Assembly (NCBI RefSeq): GCF_026537325.1 | Contig: NZ_JAFNMJ010000001.1 | Coordinates: 434,001-498,000 of the forward strand | DNA from: Bifidobacterium sp. B4142 | GTDB taxonomy: Bacteria > Actinomycetota > Actinomycetes > Actinomycetales > Bifidobacteriaceae | Direction of reading: 5' to 3' | DNA length: 64,000 nt | Part shown: positions 8,261 through 18,347 of the stretch, piece after piece | How the letters are laid out: every line of letters starts with the position of its first letter | Numbering within the stretch: position 1 is the first letter of the stretch | Program-made: the position numbers and the translations under genes | The notes under the pieces: model-generated | The model's input: only the letters and a program-made list of their open reading frames with translations | The model's database searches: none | Told to the model about the DNA's origin: nothing

Positions 8261-9763
8261 ATGGTGCCTACCGATCCGAACTCGGTTGGCGAAGGCAAGT
8301 CCGGGAGTGAGCAATTGGGTGACAGACATCAGCTGCGCATGACACGTCGTCGGCGGATCAAGCGACGCTGGCGGGTGGCTTTGGCCACGCTGGTGGCTGT
8401 CATGCTGGTCGTCGGCTATGCATGCATGGACCTGACCGACCTGGTGCCCGGACCGCTGACCCTGGCTAAGACCAGCCATTCTTCGGTCCCCCCTGCAGTC
8501 ATGGTAGGAGAGCCGCCGACTCTCGCCGCCGACAAGCCTGGGTCTACTGTGGATGCCAGCCAGGTCCAGCAGCTAGTCGATGCCTTCACCAGCGCACCTG
8601 GCTTGGGTAATGGGTACTCGTTGGTCATACGACAGGCTGACGGACGGGTGCTGGCCCAGAAAAACGCGGACCAGGCACGCCAGCCAGCCTCCACTATGAA
8701 GACCCTGACCGCAGCCGCAGCCGCCTCTGTTCTGGACATGTCCTCACACTTGGACACTGAGGCGGTTCTGGATTCCTCTACCCCCTCGCAGGCAATGCTG
8801 ACCCTGCGCGGTCACGGCGATATGCTCCTGGGGGTAGGCAAAGACGACCCCCTGCATGTCAATGGCCGGGCCGGACTAGGGACTCTGGCCGAGGAGACGG
8901 CTCAGGCTCTGCACCGGCAGGGGATCGACCGAGTGTCCCTGGCTTACCAGGACACGCTTTTCGGCGACGATCAGGAGCCGGAGGGAATTGCAGAAAATAA
9001 TCCTGACGGGATCTACTTCCAGGTGCCTGTCTCCATGGCTGTGGATGAGGCTCGGCAGGGACGGGCTGAGCCTGTTGCCTATCCGGATGCAGGGGTCTAC
9101 TTGCCCAGGGTCGAAAACCCGGCGGGGGCCGCTGCAGTATCCTTCGCCAGCAGCCTGATGGAGGCCGGGATCCAGGTGGACAATGCCCAGGGGCCGGATC
9201 GGAATGACCACGCCCGGGGTAGGGTTCTGGCCCGTGTCCGCTCAGCGCGGCTCAGTGAGGTTATGTCGCTTATGCTGCGCAACTCCGACAACAGTCTGGC
9301 CGAGCTTTTCGGCCGCCTGACCGCTCTGGCTCTGAACATGCCCAACAGCCCAGCCGGTGCTGTGAAAGCTGTTATCAGCACACTGAACAAGCTGGGCGTG
9401 GACACCGCAGGACTCAAGATGGCCGACTGCTCGGGGCTTACCCCCGGCTCCGTCCTGCGGGTGGGCACCTTGGCTGACGTCCAGCAACTGGCGCTTGCGG
9501 ACAAGGGTTTGACCCCCCTGGTCAAGGGCCTGTCTGTAGTGGGTCTGACCGGCACAGCTGCCAGCCGAAAGGTGGATGACCAGGCTGATGGACTGATTCG
9601 GGCCAAGACCGGTACTCTGGATCAGGTCACTTCGCTCACGGGCAATGTGATTCGTCGCTCTGGTGGTGTTTTGGTCTTTGCTGTGGTCGTCAACGATCCC
9701 GAGGATGCGGCTGCTGCCCGACAGGCTGTGGACACTCTGGTCGGATCCCTGGATCGGATTTGA
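8261..9763 (+). CDS. dacB: D-alanyl-D-alanine carboxypeptidase/endopeptidase (PBP4, peptidase S13)
   Basis: Low-molecular-weight penicillin-binding protein that trims or opens peptidoglycan cross-links outside the membrane. The three active-site motifs are present: STMK at 144-147 (catalytic Ser), SDN at 342-344 and KTG at 449-451. A basic N-terminus (RMTRRRRIKRRWR) precedes a single hydrophobic segment at about 39-55, acting as signal anchor. Length (500 aa) fits class C PBPs. It is the first gene of the dacB-tilS-hpt-ftsH run that actinobacteria share, 19 bases ahead of tilS. Confidence 0.9.
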   Translation: MVPTDPNSVGEGKSGSEQLGDRHQLRMTRRRRIKRRWRVALATLVAVMLVVGYACMDLTDLVPGPLTLAKTSHSSVPPAVMVGEPPTLAADKPGSTVDASQVQQLVDAFTSAPGLGNGYSLVIRQADGRVLAQKNADQARQPASTMKTLTAAAAASVLDMSSHLDTEAVLDSSTPSQAMLTLRGHGDMLLGVGKDDPLHVNGRAGLGTLAEETAQALHRQGIDRVSLAYQDTLFGDDQEPEGIAENNPDGIYFQVPVSMAVDEARQGRAEPVAYPDAGVYLPRVENPAGAAAVSFASSLMEAGIQVDNAQGPDRNDHARGRVLARVRSARLSEVMSLMLRNSDNSLAELFGRLTALALNMPNSPAGAVKAVISTLNKLGVDTAGLKMADCSGLTPGSVLRVGTLADVQQLALADKGLTPLVKGLSVVGLTGTAASRKVDDQADGLIRAKTGTLDQVTSLTGNVIRRSGGVLVFAVVVNDPEDAAAARQAVDTLVGSLDRI

Positions 9764-9782
9764 GCAGGAAGAAGCCTGAACC

Positions 9783-10892
9783 ATGGTCTATTCAGCGGCA
9801 ATGAAAAAGGCAGTGGGGCTCCTGCGTTCGAACCTGGACCGTGAGGGCCTGGGCCTGCAGGATAGGCGGTTCGCCCATCACGGGGTGCACAGGCCCGATC
9901 CGGATGCCCCACTGATTCTGGTGGCCTGCTCGGGAGGCCGAGATTCCTTGGCCCTGGCCTATGTGGCCCACCTGGTGGCTGATATGACCGGGCTGCGGTG
10001 CGGCGCCCTGCTGATCGATCATGGTCTGGTGCCTGATTCGGATCGGATCGCCGAACGCGCGGCTGGAACCTGCCGGGAGCTGGGATTGGATCCGGTCCGC
10101 GTCACCAGAGTGGATGTGCCTGTTACTACGGCTGGTCTTGAGGCTGACGCCCGTGCAGCCCGCTACCGGGCCCTCTCTGGGCAGGCCCTCAAGTTTGGCG
10201 CCAGGGCCGTCCTTCTGGCGCACACCCGTGACGATCAGGCCGAAACGGTGCTGATTGGCCTGATTCGCTCCCAGGGGTTGGAGGCCATCACCGGCATGGC
10301 CCGGCGTGTAGAGCGTGGAGGAATGCGCTACCTGCGCCCATTCTTGGACCTGGATCGAAAGGACACTACGGCCATTTGCCGCCAGAAAGGGATTCACTGG
10401 TGGGACGACCCCACCAACGGTGATGATCAGCCGGACGGCTCCACGCTTCCCGAGACGCTGCCGCTGCGCTCGCGGATCCGCCATGACCTGCTGCCAGCCT
10501 TGAATCGCTTCGCTGGCCGGGACATGGTTCGCCGTCTGGCACTGGGCGCGGATATGGCCCGTCTTGATCAGGATTACCTGGACACCCAGGTGGATGGGCT
10601 GTGCCAGCGGCTAGTCGCCCGCCCTGACTTGGACCAGAGAGCCAAGGGGGTGCTGGCCTGCTTGGATGCCCACGGATTGGCCGACTGTCACCCGGCTCTG
10701 CGCACCCGCCTGCTGGCCCAGGTGCTGACCAAGCTGCGCATACGGTTCACGGCCGTGCAGGTCCGGGCCCTGGATGATCTGGTCTGCCGATGGCACGGCC
10801 AGCAGGGCCCTCGCTTTCCCAGCTCCCATACAGCAATCCGTAAGGGTCAAGTCATTCTCATATGCAATGATGGAGACCATGCGCATCGCTGA
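9783..10892 (+). CDS. tilS: tRNA(Ile)-lysidine synthase
   Basis: Converts C34 of the CAU-anticodon tRNA-Ile2 to lysidine so that it reads AUA and is charged with isoleucine. The PP-loop ATP-binding motif SGGRDS lies at residues 50-55, and the conserved HTRDDQAET segment follows at about 144. The 369-residue product has the N-terminal catalytic domain and a short C-terminal part, as in other actinobacteria. ATG at 9783 or 9801 could be the start. The 3' end overlaps the beginning of hpt by about 25 bases. Confidence 0.9.
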   Translation: MVYSAAMKKAVGLLRSNLDREGLGLQDRRFAHHGVHRPDPDAPLILVACSGGRDSLALAYVAHLVADMTGLRCGALLIDHGLVPDSDRIAERAAGTCRELGLDPVRVTRVDVPVTTAGLEADARAARYRALSGQALKFGARAVLLAHTRDDQAETVLIGLIRSQGLEAITGMARRVERGGMRYLRPFLDLDRKDTTAICRQKGIHWWDDPTNGDDQPDGSTLPETLPLRSRIRHDLLPALNRFAGRDMVRRLALGADMARLDQDYLDTQVDGLCQRLVARPDLDQRAKGVLACLDAHGLADCHPALRTRLLAQVLTKLRIRFTAVQVRALDDLVCRWHGQQGPRFPSSHTAIRKGQVILICNDGDHAHR

Positions 10893-11481
10893 TATTCAAT
10901 CCCATATCGACCATGAACTGGTGTCCAAGGAACGGATAGAGGAGCTGGTCGACCGGACGGCCGAGCAGATCAGCCGGGATTACCAGGGTAAGAACCCGAT
11001 CATGCTGGCCGTGCTCAAGGGGGCTTTCAATACGCTTGCCGCCCTCTCACAGGCCGTCACCATACCGGTGCAGATCGAGTTCATGAGCATTTCCAGCTAT
11101 CCGGCCGGCAAGACCAGCGTTTCCAAGGGGGACCTGGACATCAGGATGGATCTGGATTGCGATGTGCGCGGACGGCATATTCTGATCGTTGAGGATATTA
11201 TCGATTCCGGCTACACCTTGCACTGGCTGGTTGAGCATCTCAAGGAGCGAGGAGCTGCATCGGTGGAGATCTTCACCCTGCTGGACAAGACCTCGCGGCA
11301 CGAGGTCGAGGTGGATGTCAAGTATCCAGGATTCGCCATACCCGACGAATTCGTTGTGGGCTTCGGACTGGATTACGAGGAGCAGTACCGTAATCTTGAC
11401 TCGATAGCCGTACTCAGGTCCGAGGAATACATGGACCCGACCCAGGAACAGGATCATCAGGATCAGGGGGAGCAGTCATGA
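10867..11481 (+). CDS. hpt: Hypoxanthine phosphoribosyltransferase
   Basis: Purine salvage enzyme that joins hypoxanthine or guanine to PRPP. The PRPP-binding loop is VEDIIDSGYTL, and the N-terminal region has the family pattern LAVLKGAFNTLAALS. About 204 residues from the first of three close ATG codons (10867, 10870, 10879); none has a strong ribosome-binding site, so the exact start is open. It overlaps tilS at the front and ftsH at the back (ATGA), so expression is coupled. Confidence 0.9.
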   Translation: MMETMRIADIQSHIDHELVSKERIEELVDRTAEQISRDYQGKNPIMLAVLKGAFNTLAALSQAVTIPVQIEFMSISSYPAGKTSVSKGDLDIRMDLDCDVRGRHILIVEDIIDSGYTLHWLVEHLKERGAASVEIFTLLDKTSRHEVEVDVKYPGFAIPDEFVVGFGLDYEEQYRNLDSIAVLRSEEYMDPTQEQDHQDQGEQS

Positions 11482-13592
11482 GCTACTCGCAGGGACCGCA
11501 GCAGGGTCCGCCCAATAGAGGCAGGGACAACGGGGACAAGGGCAACAACCCCTTCAACTTCAACTTGGGCAACAACGGATCCGGCCCCAACGGGGGCAAC
11601 CGTTCCTTCTGGCGTTCCCCCTGGCTCTGGGGGATTCTGGCCGTGGTCATCATCCTGGCCATCTTCGGCTTCTTCAGCAGCCAGAACGGCGCCCAGACCA
11701 TCGACACCCAGGATGGCCTAGAGCTGCTGAACGACCGCAGCAGCATGGTCAAGAAGGCCGAGATCACCGAGAAGATGCAGGTCGTCGAGCTCAAGCTCAA
11801 CAGCGACTTCGTCAAGGATGTACCCGGCTTCCGCGGCAACCGCAGCTCCAAGAACTTCGGCAAGGACGTGCAGTTCTACTATGTGGAGGCCCAGGGGGAG
11901 CAGGTGGTCAAAGCCGTCGAGAAGGCCAAGCCCGCCGAGGGGTACAACTCAGTGGTGCCGCAGACCAGCATGATGAGCTACCTGATCTCTTCCATCCTGC
12001 CCATGCTGATCATTCTGGGGGTCTTCTGGTTCCTGCTCTCACGCATGTCCTCGGCGGCAGGCGGCGGCATGTTCGGCATGGGCGGCAAGAAGAACTCCGC
12101 CCGGCTCAACGACGGGCAGACCCCTAAGACCAAGTTCTCGGATGTGGCCGGCGAGGAGGCCGCTGTCCAGGAGGTGGAGGAGATCAAGGAGTTCCTCAAG
12201 GATCCCTCCAAGTACAAGGCCCTGGGTGCCCGCATACCCCGTGGCGTCCTGCTCTATGGTCCCCCTGGAACCGGCAAGACCCTGCTGGCCAGGGCCATCG
12301 CCGGCGAGGCCAGCGTACCCTTCTACTCCATGGCAGGCTCCGACTTCGTCGAGATGTTCGTCGGTCTGGGCGCCTCCCGAGTGCGTGACCTGTTCGACGA
12401 GGCCAAGAAGAATGCGCCGGCCATCATCTTCATCGATGAGATCGATGCAGTGGGCGGCAAGCGCGGCTCCGGCATGAGCGGCGGTCACGATGAGCGTGAG
12501 CAGACTCTGAATCAGCTGCTGGTCGAGATGGACGGCTTCGACAACGATACGAACCTGATCATCATTGCAGCCACCAACCGTCCAGACATCCTGGATCCGG
12601 CCTTGCTCAGGCCCGGCCGGTTCGATCGTCAGGTGGCCGTGGAGGCCCCAGACCTGGAAGGCCGCGAGGCCATCCTCAAGGTCCACGCCAAGGGCAAGCC
12701 CTTTGTGCCGGATGTGGACCTGCACACTGTGGCCGTGCGCACGCCCGGCTTCACCGGCGCCGACCTGGCCAACGTGCTCAATGAGGCGGCTCTGCTGACT
12801 GCGCGTTCCAACGCCCAGCTGATTGACAACCGGGCCATCGACGAGGCCATTGACCGTGTGCTGAGCGGACCTCGGCGGCGGACCAAGGGCATGGCCCTGG
12901 CCGAGATGCGCAACACCGCCTATCACGAGGGCGGCCACGCTATGGTTGCTGCGGCCCTGCACCACACCGATCCGGTCACCAAGGTGACCATTCTGCCGCG
13001 TGGACGGGCCTTGGGCTACACTGCGGTCATGCCTACCACAGACCGCTACTCGCAGTCCCGCAACGAACTGCTGGACCAGATGGCCTACGCTATGGGCGGT
13101 CGCGTGGCAGAGGAGGTGGTCTTCCACGACCCGACCACAGGTGCTTCCAACGACATCGAAAAGGCCACCAGCATCGCCCGGCAGATGGTCCTGCAGTATG
13201 GGTTCTCATCCAAGTTGGGAGCCATCAAGTGGGCTGACGAGAATGACCAGGATTCCGGGCTTGATGCCCTGAAGCCCCACAACTATTCGGAGAAAACCGC
13301 AGAGGCCATCGATCAGGAAGTTCACAATCTCATCGAGACGGCCCACCAAGAGGCCTGGCAGATCATCACCGAGAACCGTGACGTGCTGGACGAGCTCGTT
13401 CGACAGCTGCTGGTCGAAGAGACCCTGAACAAGGACGAACTGGCTGCGGTCTTCGCTGGCTTGCGCAAGGCTCCGGAGCGTCAGCTCTGGCTGTCTGCGC
13501 CGGATCGGCCGGACTCTGAGCAGCCACCCGTGGAGATTCCTGAGGAGCTCAGGCGCAGCGTGAATGGTTCGTCCGCAACGGACCAGCACTGA
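11478..13592 (+). CDS. ftsH: ATP-dependent zinc metalloprotease FtsH
   Basis: Membrane-anchored AAA+ protease that degrades unassembled or damaged membrane proteins. After a Gly/Asn-rich cytoplasmic leader of about 45 residues there are two membrane helices (about 48-66 and 166-187) flanking an extracytoplasmic loop. Walker A GPPGTGKT is at 261-268, Walker B IFIDEID near 317-323, and the zinc-binding HEGGH at 483-487. Full length at 704 residues. It overlaps hpt by four bases. In most actinobacteria folE and folP follow directly; here they do not. Confidence 0.96.
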   Translation: MSYSQGPQQGPPNRGRDNGDKGNNPFNFNLGNNGSGPNGGNRSFWRSPWLWGILAVVIILAIFGFFSSQNGAQTIDTQDGLELLNDRSSMVKKAEITEKMQVVELKLNSDFVKDVPGFRGNRSSKNFGKDVQFYYVEAQGEQVVKAVEKAKPAEGYNSVVPQTSMMSYLISSILPMLIILGVFWFLLSRMSSAAGGGMFGMGGKKNSARLNDGQTPKTKFSDVAGEEAAVQEVEEIKEFLKDPSKYKALGARIPRGVLLYGPPGTGKTLLARAIAGEASVPFYSMAGSDFVEMFVGLGASRVRDLFDEAKKNAPAIIFIDEIDAVGGKRGSGMSGGHDEREQTLNQLLVEMDGFDNDTNLIIIAATNRPDILDPALLRPGRFDRQVAVEAPDLEGREAILKVHAKGKPFVPDVDLHTVAVRTPGFTGADLANVLNEAALLTARSNAQLIDNRAIDEAIDRVLSGPRRRTKGMALAEMRNTAYHEGGHAMVAAALHHTDPVTKVTILPRGRALGYTAVMPTTDRYSQSRNELLDQMAYAMGGRVAEEVVFHDPTTGASNDIEKATSIARQMVLQYGFSSKLGAIKWADENDQDSGLDALKPHNYSEKTAEAIDQEVHNLIETAHQEAWQIITENRDVLDELVRQLLVEETLNKDELAAVFAGLRKAPERQLWLSAPDRPDSEQPPVEIPEELRRSVNGSSATDQH

Positions 13593-13675
13593 ATTCTGGA
13601 TCGGCTCGGTGTCCTGCATATGGTCCCGAGGGTGTGCGGCAGTAAATGTTCTAAGGCAAGGGAGGAGCATACATC

Positions 13676-14758
13676 ATGGATTCCATCCGTTTGAGCTCCA
13701 TCAAGGTCGCACCCCTGCATGGTCAGCAGAAGCCTGGGTTCGGCTACCAGGTCGATGCCGTCCTCTACCTGGATTTGAGTGAGGCAGGCAGGCTCAACGA
13801 CGGCACTCAAACAGTTGACTATGTGCAGATTGTCCGCCGGATCGTCAACCTGATCCAAAACGAGTCGCCTGATGAGATTCTGGAATCCCTGACTGCCAAG
13901 GTGGCTGATGCCATCCTGCTCTCCCACCAGATACGCCGCACCCGGGTTACGGTCACCCGTCTGGGCGCCGACCAGGGAACAGGGGTCGATTTTCAGGTGG
14001 GCGTCACCTTGGAGCGTGCGGCCGACGATCAGGTGGAAGGCAACCCGGCCAGCATGGAATCTGGACGAGTTAGCGGCGGGGGGAATGCAGCTCTAGGGCA
14101 TCCCTCATTCCTGCTGTCTGGTCAGGCCGATTCTGGCCATGCGGCGCAGGCCCGGCTGCGTCACCCCTTGACCTCCTCTACAGAGAACAGTCCGTCCTCG
14201 GGTCCGGAGAATGATAACGAAGCTTTCAGCCGGCCGACTGTTGAAAGAGCCAAGCCGCAGGGCCTTCCGATGCGTGATGTAATTGCGCTGGAGGGAGCAT
14301 CGGGAACAGATCGGTTGGCCATGCTTCGTACTCTTGCAGCTCTGGACGGAATCCCCGGCAGTCAGTTGGTCGGCATCTCGCCTCTATATGCCTACCGGGA
14401 TGATCAGGGGGATCAGCGTCTGTCGGCTGTGGTTATCCTGCAGACGCCGCTGAATCTGGAGGAGCTGCAGTCGGCTCTAGACATGGTGGCCGCTCCTATC
14501 AGGCAGATGGGCGGCTTGGATGCCGATGTGGTGGAGGTGGAGACTCTGGATGGTTCTGTTCTGTCTTCCCAGGACCGTCCGCCTCTGCTGACCGCTGATG
14601 CTCCAGCGCGCGTTTTGATTCCCTGGGCCTATTTGGAGCCTGAACACTGCCTGCTTGGTGCTGGCGGATCCTGTCTGGCCAGCCTGGCCAACCGTGCTCC
14701 TGACCGTGATCGCATCAGCCTGGTCTCGGAGGACTGGATTCTGGACGGTCTGTCATGA
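13676..14758 (+). CDS. folBK: Degenerate dihydroneopterin aldolase / HPPK fusion (FolB-FolK)
   Basis: 360-residue fusion in the position of folB-folK. The first 115 residues follow FolB (DSIRL...HG...YQVDAVLYLDLSEAG, VDYVQIV, ILESL), but the loop after HG is about four residues short and lacks the usual catalytic Glu, and the Lys of the xxxKPxxPIP region is replaced (VTVTRLGADQ). A linker of about 80 residues follows. The FolK part (about 199-360) keeps fragments such as ISPLY, an LDAD and RVLIPW, but not the GSN motif, the RWGPR segment or the PHP box. No stop or frameshift interrupts it. It may be inactive or reassigned. GGGAGGAG precedes the ATG; it overlaps the DUF3180 gene. Confidence 0.75.
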   Translation: MDSIRLSSIKVAPLHGQQKPGFGYQVDAVLYLDLSEAGRLNDGTQTVDYVQIVRRIVNLIQNESPDEILESLTAKVADAILLSHQIRRTRVTVTRLGADQGTGVDFQVGVTLERAADDQVEGNPASMESGRVSGGGNAALGHPSFLLSGQADSGHAAQARLRHPLTSSTENSPSSGPENDNEAFSRPTVERAKPQGLPMRDVIALEGASGTDRLAMLRTLAALDGIPGSQLVGISPLYAYRDDQGDQRLSAVVILQTPLNLEELQSALDMVAAPIRQMGGLDADVVEVETLDGSVLSSQDRPPLLTADAPARVLIPWAYLEPEHCLLGAGGSCLASLANRAPDRDRISLVSEDWILDGLS

Positions 14759-15342
14759 GGGCCCGCCGCACACCGCTCGTGCACTACCTGGTCGCCCTGA
14801 TCCTTGGGCTGATTGGAGGTGCCGGCATCTCGGAACTGGGCATGTCCACCAGGACGGACCTCATGGGGGTTCCCTGGCTGGTCAGCGTATTGCTCTTCCT
14901 GCTTGGGGTGGCCATCCTGATCATGGCCTTCCAGGTGCATCGCTACGCCAGGGGAGACCGCAAGGAGATGGATTTGCGTTTCGCGGTCAATGTGCTGATC
15001 ATGAGCAAGGCCTTGGGCGTTGCCTGTGCTGCTCTGTTGGGCTGGTACGGCAGTCAGGCTCTGATCAGCATGGGCCATGCAGGCGCGCCCTATTACACAC
15101 GGGTCATGCAGGAGTGCCTGGTAGCATCCCTGGTCTGTCTTATCGATGTGGTAGCCGGGGCCGTGGGGGAGTGGCTCTGTCAACTGCCGCCGAATGACGG
15201 ACCTGAGAATACCGACCGGCGAAAGGCCTCACAAAGACCCATGGCCGATGCAGCCGATACTGTTGACAGGGAGGAGACAAAGGCCGATGCCAGTGAGAAT
15301 CATGCTGATCAGCGTCCAAGGCCGTCGCCAAGAAATTCCTGA
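14755..15342 (+). CDS. DUF3180 family membrane protein
   Basis: 195 residues with four hydrophobic segments (about 9-30, 40-62, 80-104, 118-141) and a charged C-terminal tail of about 50 residues. The family regularly follows folK in actinobacteria (for example next to the fol genes of Mycobacterium); its function is unknown. ATG overlaps the stop of the FolBK gene, so it is expressed with it. Confidence 0.8.
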   Translation: MRARRTPLVHYLVALILGLIGGAGISELGMSTRTDLMGVPWLVSVLLFLLGVAILIMAFQVHRYARGDRKEMDLRFAVNVLIMSKALGVACAALLGWYGSQALISMGHAGAPYYTRVMQECLVASLVCLIDVVAGAVGEWLCQLPPNDGPENTDRRKASQRPMADAADTVDREETKADASENHADQRPRPSPRNS

Positions 15343-15415
15343 AGACGGTCGGTCGCTGCCGACCATGCTGCTAACCCTGTGCTTTTTGAAAAATACGCGA
15401 TGACCTGGTGGCCGT

Positions 15416-16330
15416 TCAGTCTTTAGGCACCCTGATCATGGCCTCCTGAACCATGAAGGCAGCTAGGTCACCCTGGCGGTTGTAGACCTTGGCCATGCAT
15501 AGGTTGCGTCCGTGGTCGGCTACTGGGGACTCCTGAATAAAGCAGTGCCAGTCGCAGGGATTCAGGTCCTGATACCACCACATGGCATGGTCGATGGAGG
15601 CGAAGGAAATCCCTGGGGTAGTCATGCTCAGCCCGGCACGGCGCAGGGCAGGCTCCATCATGATCTGATCGCATTCCATGGCCAGCAGCGCTCGGCGCAT
15701 CAGCGGGTCCAAGTCGGCTCTTCCCTGGGTGCGGCTCCAAACGGCCTGACGACCCCTGTCGTCGTTCTTGGAATCCCCGGGTACTGCATCATCTGCATCA
15801 TCCAACAGGACCGTGCCGCCAACATGACGCATGTCGAAGGGGCTCCGATGGGCGTAGTAGTCCGCGAAGGGGGACTTGTCGGCATAGGGTTCCATCAGCT
15901 CTCGTGAACCAGGCAGGTCCTCCGGATCAGGCAGCCCCGTCGGCATGGGGTCGTCATAGCGGACGCCCTCCTGGCCGACCTGCTGATAGGAGAGCAGGGC
16001 GTTTAGGAGGGTCCGTTCCCCCTGGTGCAGGTCAACTCGCCGGGAGGAGAAGGAACGGCCGTCACGGATGGTCTCCACTTCCGCCTGAACGTCCTGATTC
16101 AGGAGTCCGGTGCGCAGGTAACAGGCGTGCATCGAGTGAGGTAGTCGGCCCTGGGGCGCGGTCCGCCCGCCGGCCATGATGGCCTGACCCAGCAGCTGGC
16201 CCCCATAGAGGCGTCCCGTGGGAAAGTCCAACGATTTTCCAAGGAAACGGGAACGGCCATCGGCGGGCTGCTGCTTCTGCAGGTTCAGCCCAGCGATGGC
16301 CTGGGCCAGTGCTTCATCCTCGGTGCTCAT
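15416..16330 (-). CDS. tesB: Acyl-CoA thioesterase II
   Basis: Double hot-dog thioesterase of 304 residues that hydrolyses acyl-CoA to free fatty acid and CoA in the cytoplasm. The first hot-dog carries GRLYGGQLLGQAI and the segment SMHACYLRTGLL; the second ends with the family-typical ASIDHAMWWYQDLNPCDWHCF and the nearby GRNLCMAKVYNRQGDLAAF. Length matches TesB. It lies 39 bases downstream of ettA on the same strand and may be co-transcribed with it. Confidence 0.9.
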   Translation of the reverse strand: MSTEDEALAQAIAGLNLQKQQPADGRSRFLGKSLDFPTGRLYGGQLLGQAIMAGGRTAPQGRLPHSMHACYLRTGLLNQDVQAEVETIRDGRSFSSRRVDLHQGERTLLNALLSYQQVGQEGVRYDDPMPTGLPDPEDLPGSRELMEPYADKSPFADYYAHRSPFDMRHVGGTVLLDDADDAVPGDSKNDDRGRQAVWSRTQGRADLDPLMRRALLAMECDQIMMEPALRRAGLSMTTPGISFASIDHAMWWYQDLNPCDWHCFIQESPVADHGRNLCMAKVYNRQGDLAAFMVQEAMIRVPKD

Positions 16331-16369
16331 GCTTCTCCTTGGCCTTCGATTCCCAGTGGCGTATTTCGT

Positions 16370-18046
16370 TCAGCGAGTCAGCTTGCGGTGGATGCGGTGG
16401 GGCCTGGAGGCCTCCTCGCCCAGACGCTTGACCTTGTTCTCCTGGTAGGCCTGGAAGTTGCCCTCGAACCAATACCAGGAGGCCGGATTCTCGTCCGTGC
16501 CCTCCCAGGCCAGGATATGGGTGGCGATACGGTCCAAGAACCAGCGGTCGTGGGAGATGACCACAGCGCAGCCGGGAAAGGCCAGCAGGGCGTTTTCCAG
16601 ACTTTCCAGGGTCTCCACGTCTAGATCGTTGGTGGGCTCGTCCAGCAGGAGAAGGTTGCCGCCCTGCTTGAGGGTGAGTGCCAGATTCAGCCTGTTGCGC
16701 TCTCCGCCGGAAAGGACTCCGGCCGGCTTCTGCTGATCCGAGCCCTTGAAGCCGAAGGAGGCTACGTAGGCGCGGGTGGGCACCTCAACGCCTCCGACCT
16801 CGATGAAGTCCAGCCCCCCGGAGACTACCTCCCAGAGGTTCTTGTTGGGGTCGATGCCCTCGCGGTTCTGATCCACGTAGGAAATCTTGACCGTGTCGCC
16901 GACCTCCAAGGAGCCCGATGTCAGCGGCTCCAGTCCCACGATGGTCTTGAAGAGCGTGGACTTGCCCACTCCATTGGGGCCGATGACGCCCACAATGCCG
17001 TTTCGAGGCAGAGTGAAGCTCAGATCGTCGATCAGGACACGGTCGCCAAAGGCCTTGTGGATGTGCTCAGCCTCCAGCACCTTGGAGCCCAGACGAGGAC
17101 CCGGCGGAATCTGGATCTCGGAGAAGTCCAGCTTCTTGTTGTTCCGGGCCTCGTTCTCCATCTGCTCGTAGCGCTCCAGGCGGGCTTTGTTCTTGGCCTG
17201 CCGGGCTTTGGGGGAGGAGCGGACCCACTCCAGTTCGGTATTGAGCCGCTTGGCCAGCTTGGCATCCTTCTGTCCTTGGACTTCTAGACGCTTGGCTTTG
17301 GTCTCCAAATAGGTGGAGTAGTTGCCCTGGTAAGGGTAGAGGTGGCCACGGTCCACCTCGCAGATCCATTCGGCCACATTGTCAAGGAAGTACCGGTCGT
17401 GGGTCACGGCTAGGACGGCGCCCTTGTAGGTGTGCAGATACTGTTCCAGCCAGAGGATGGACTCGGCGTCCAAGTGGTTGGTGGGCTCGTCGAGCAGCAG
17501 TAGATCGGGGGCTTCCAGCAACAGCCGGCATAAAGCCACCCGGCGGCGTTCGCCTCCCGAGATGACCGAGACCGGGGTGTCCGGGTCGGGGCACTGCAGA
17601 GCATCCATGGCCTGGTCCAGCTGGGAGTCAAGGTCCCAGCCGTTGGCGGCATCAATTTGCTCCTGAAGCTGGCCCATCTCGGTCATGAGAGCGTCGTAAT
17701 CAGCGTTGGGGTCGGCCATCTGCTCGCCGATCTGGTTGAAGCGGTCCACCTTGCTCATGATGTCGCCGAAGGCCATGCGAATGTTCTCGCCCACGGTCTT
17801 GTTCTCGTCCAGAGGTGGTTCCTGCTGCAGGATGCCTACCGTATAGCCGGGGGTGAGCTGAGCCTCGCCGTTGCTGACCGTGTCCAGGCCGGCCATGATC
17901 CGCAGCAGGGTGGACTTGCCCATGCCGTTGGGGCCCACCACGCCAATCTTGGCGCCGGGCAGGAAACTCAGGGTCACGTCGTCGAGGATGACGCGGTCGC
18001 CGAAGGACTTGCGCGCCTTGATCATCTGATAAATGAATTCGGCCAA
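16370..18046 (-). CDS. ettA: Energy-dependent translational throttle ABC-F protein
   Basis: Soluble ABC-F ATPase of 558 residues that binds the ribosomal E site and couples translation to ATP level. Two complete nucleotide-binding domains: the first with GPNGMGKS and DEPTNHLD, the second with GPNGVGKS and DEPTNDLD, separated by a charged linker (about 240-320, EWVRSSPKARQAKNKARLERY) typical of EttA. No membrane partner is encoded nearby, as expected for ABC-F. The start MAEFIYQMIKARKSFGD is the family N-terminus. Confidence 0.93.
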   Translation of the reverse strand: MAEFIYQMIKARKSFGDRVILDDVTLSFLPGAKIGVVGPNGMGKSTLLRIMAGLDTVSNGEAQLTPGYTVGILQQEPPLDENKTVGENIRMAFGDIMSKVDRFNQIGEQMADPNADYDALMTEMGQLQEQIDAANGWDLDSQLDQAMDALQCPDPDTPVSVISGGERRRVALCRLLLEAPDLLLLDEPTNHLDAESILWLEQYLHTYKGAVLAVTHDRYFLDNVAEWICEVDRGHLYPYQGNYSTYLETKAKRLEVQGQKDAKLAKRLNTELEWVRSSPKARQAKNKARLERYEQMENEARNNKKLDFSEIQIPPGPRLGSKVLEAEHIHKAFGDRVLIDDLSFTLPRNGIVGVIGPNGVGKSTLFKTIVGLEPLTSGSLEVGDTVKISYVDQNREGIDPNKNLWEVVSGGLDFIEVGGVEVPTRAYVASFGFKGSDQQKPAGVLSGGERNRLNLALTLKQGGNLLLLDEPTNDLDVETLESLENALLAFPGCAVVISHDRWFLDRIATHILAWEGTDENPASWYWFEGNFQAYQENKVKRLGEEASRPHRIHRKLTR

Positions 18047-18347
18047 GAAGCTACCTCACAGAACCATGAAAAGCCAATGCAAACTGTATTCATGGTAGTG
18101 GGAACTTCTGACTTATGCGCCGGGCTGATAGGCAGGGCCAGGCAGACGTATGGCCGCCTATAGGCAGGATCTATGGCCAGACCCTGGTCCCGCGCTCACA
18201 GTCGGGGTAGCCTTGAGTGGACGTTCCCGCCCGGCATGCGCAGGTCAAGGAACGCTGCGATCCGGCCTGTCTGCAGCACGACCGGGCGTTTTGCTGTGTG
18301 CATGAATCAGGAAGACCGGTCGATGTGCCGGCGGATCGGAGTTGACT
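18047..18347. other. Divergent intergenic region between ettA and ykoE-like gene
   Basis: Three hundred bases that must hold promoters for both directions. Several GC-rich inverted segments are present, for example CGCAG/CTGCG at about 18239-18259. I looked for a TPP riboswitch, often found before ykoE genes, and did not find its conserved CTGAGA plus GAACCTGA core. Confidence 0.4.

Noticed and set aside
18196-18270. Possible TPP riboswitch upstream of the ykoE-like gene (GGGGTAGCC and a later CAGGTCA-CTGCG stem)
   Set aside because: The CTGAGA loop and the GAACCTGA core are absent; the resemblance is limited to short GC-rich stems.
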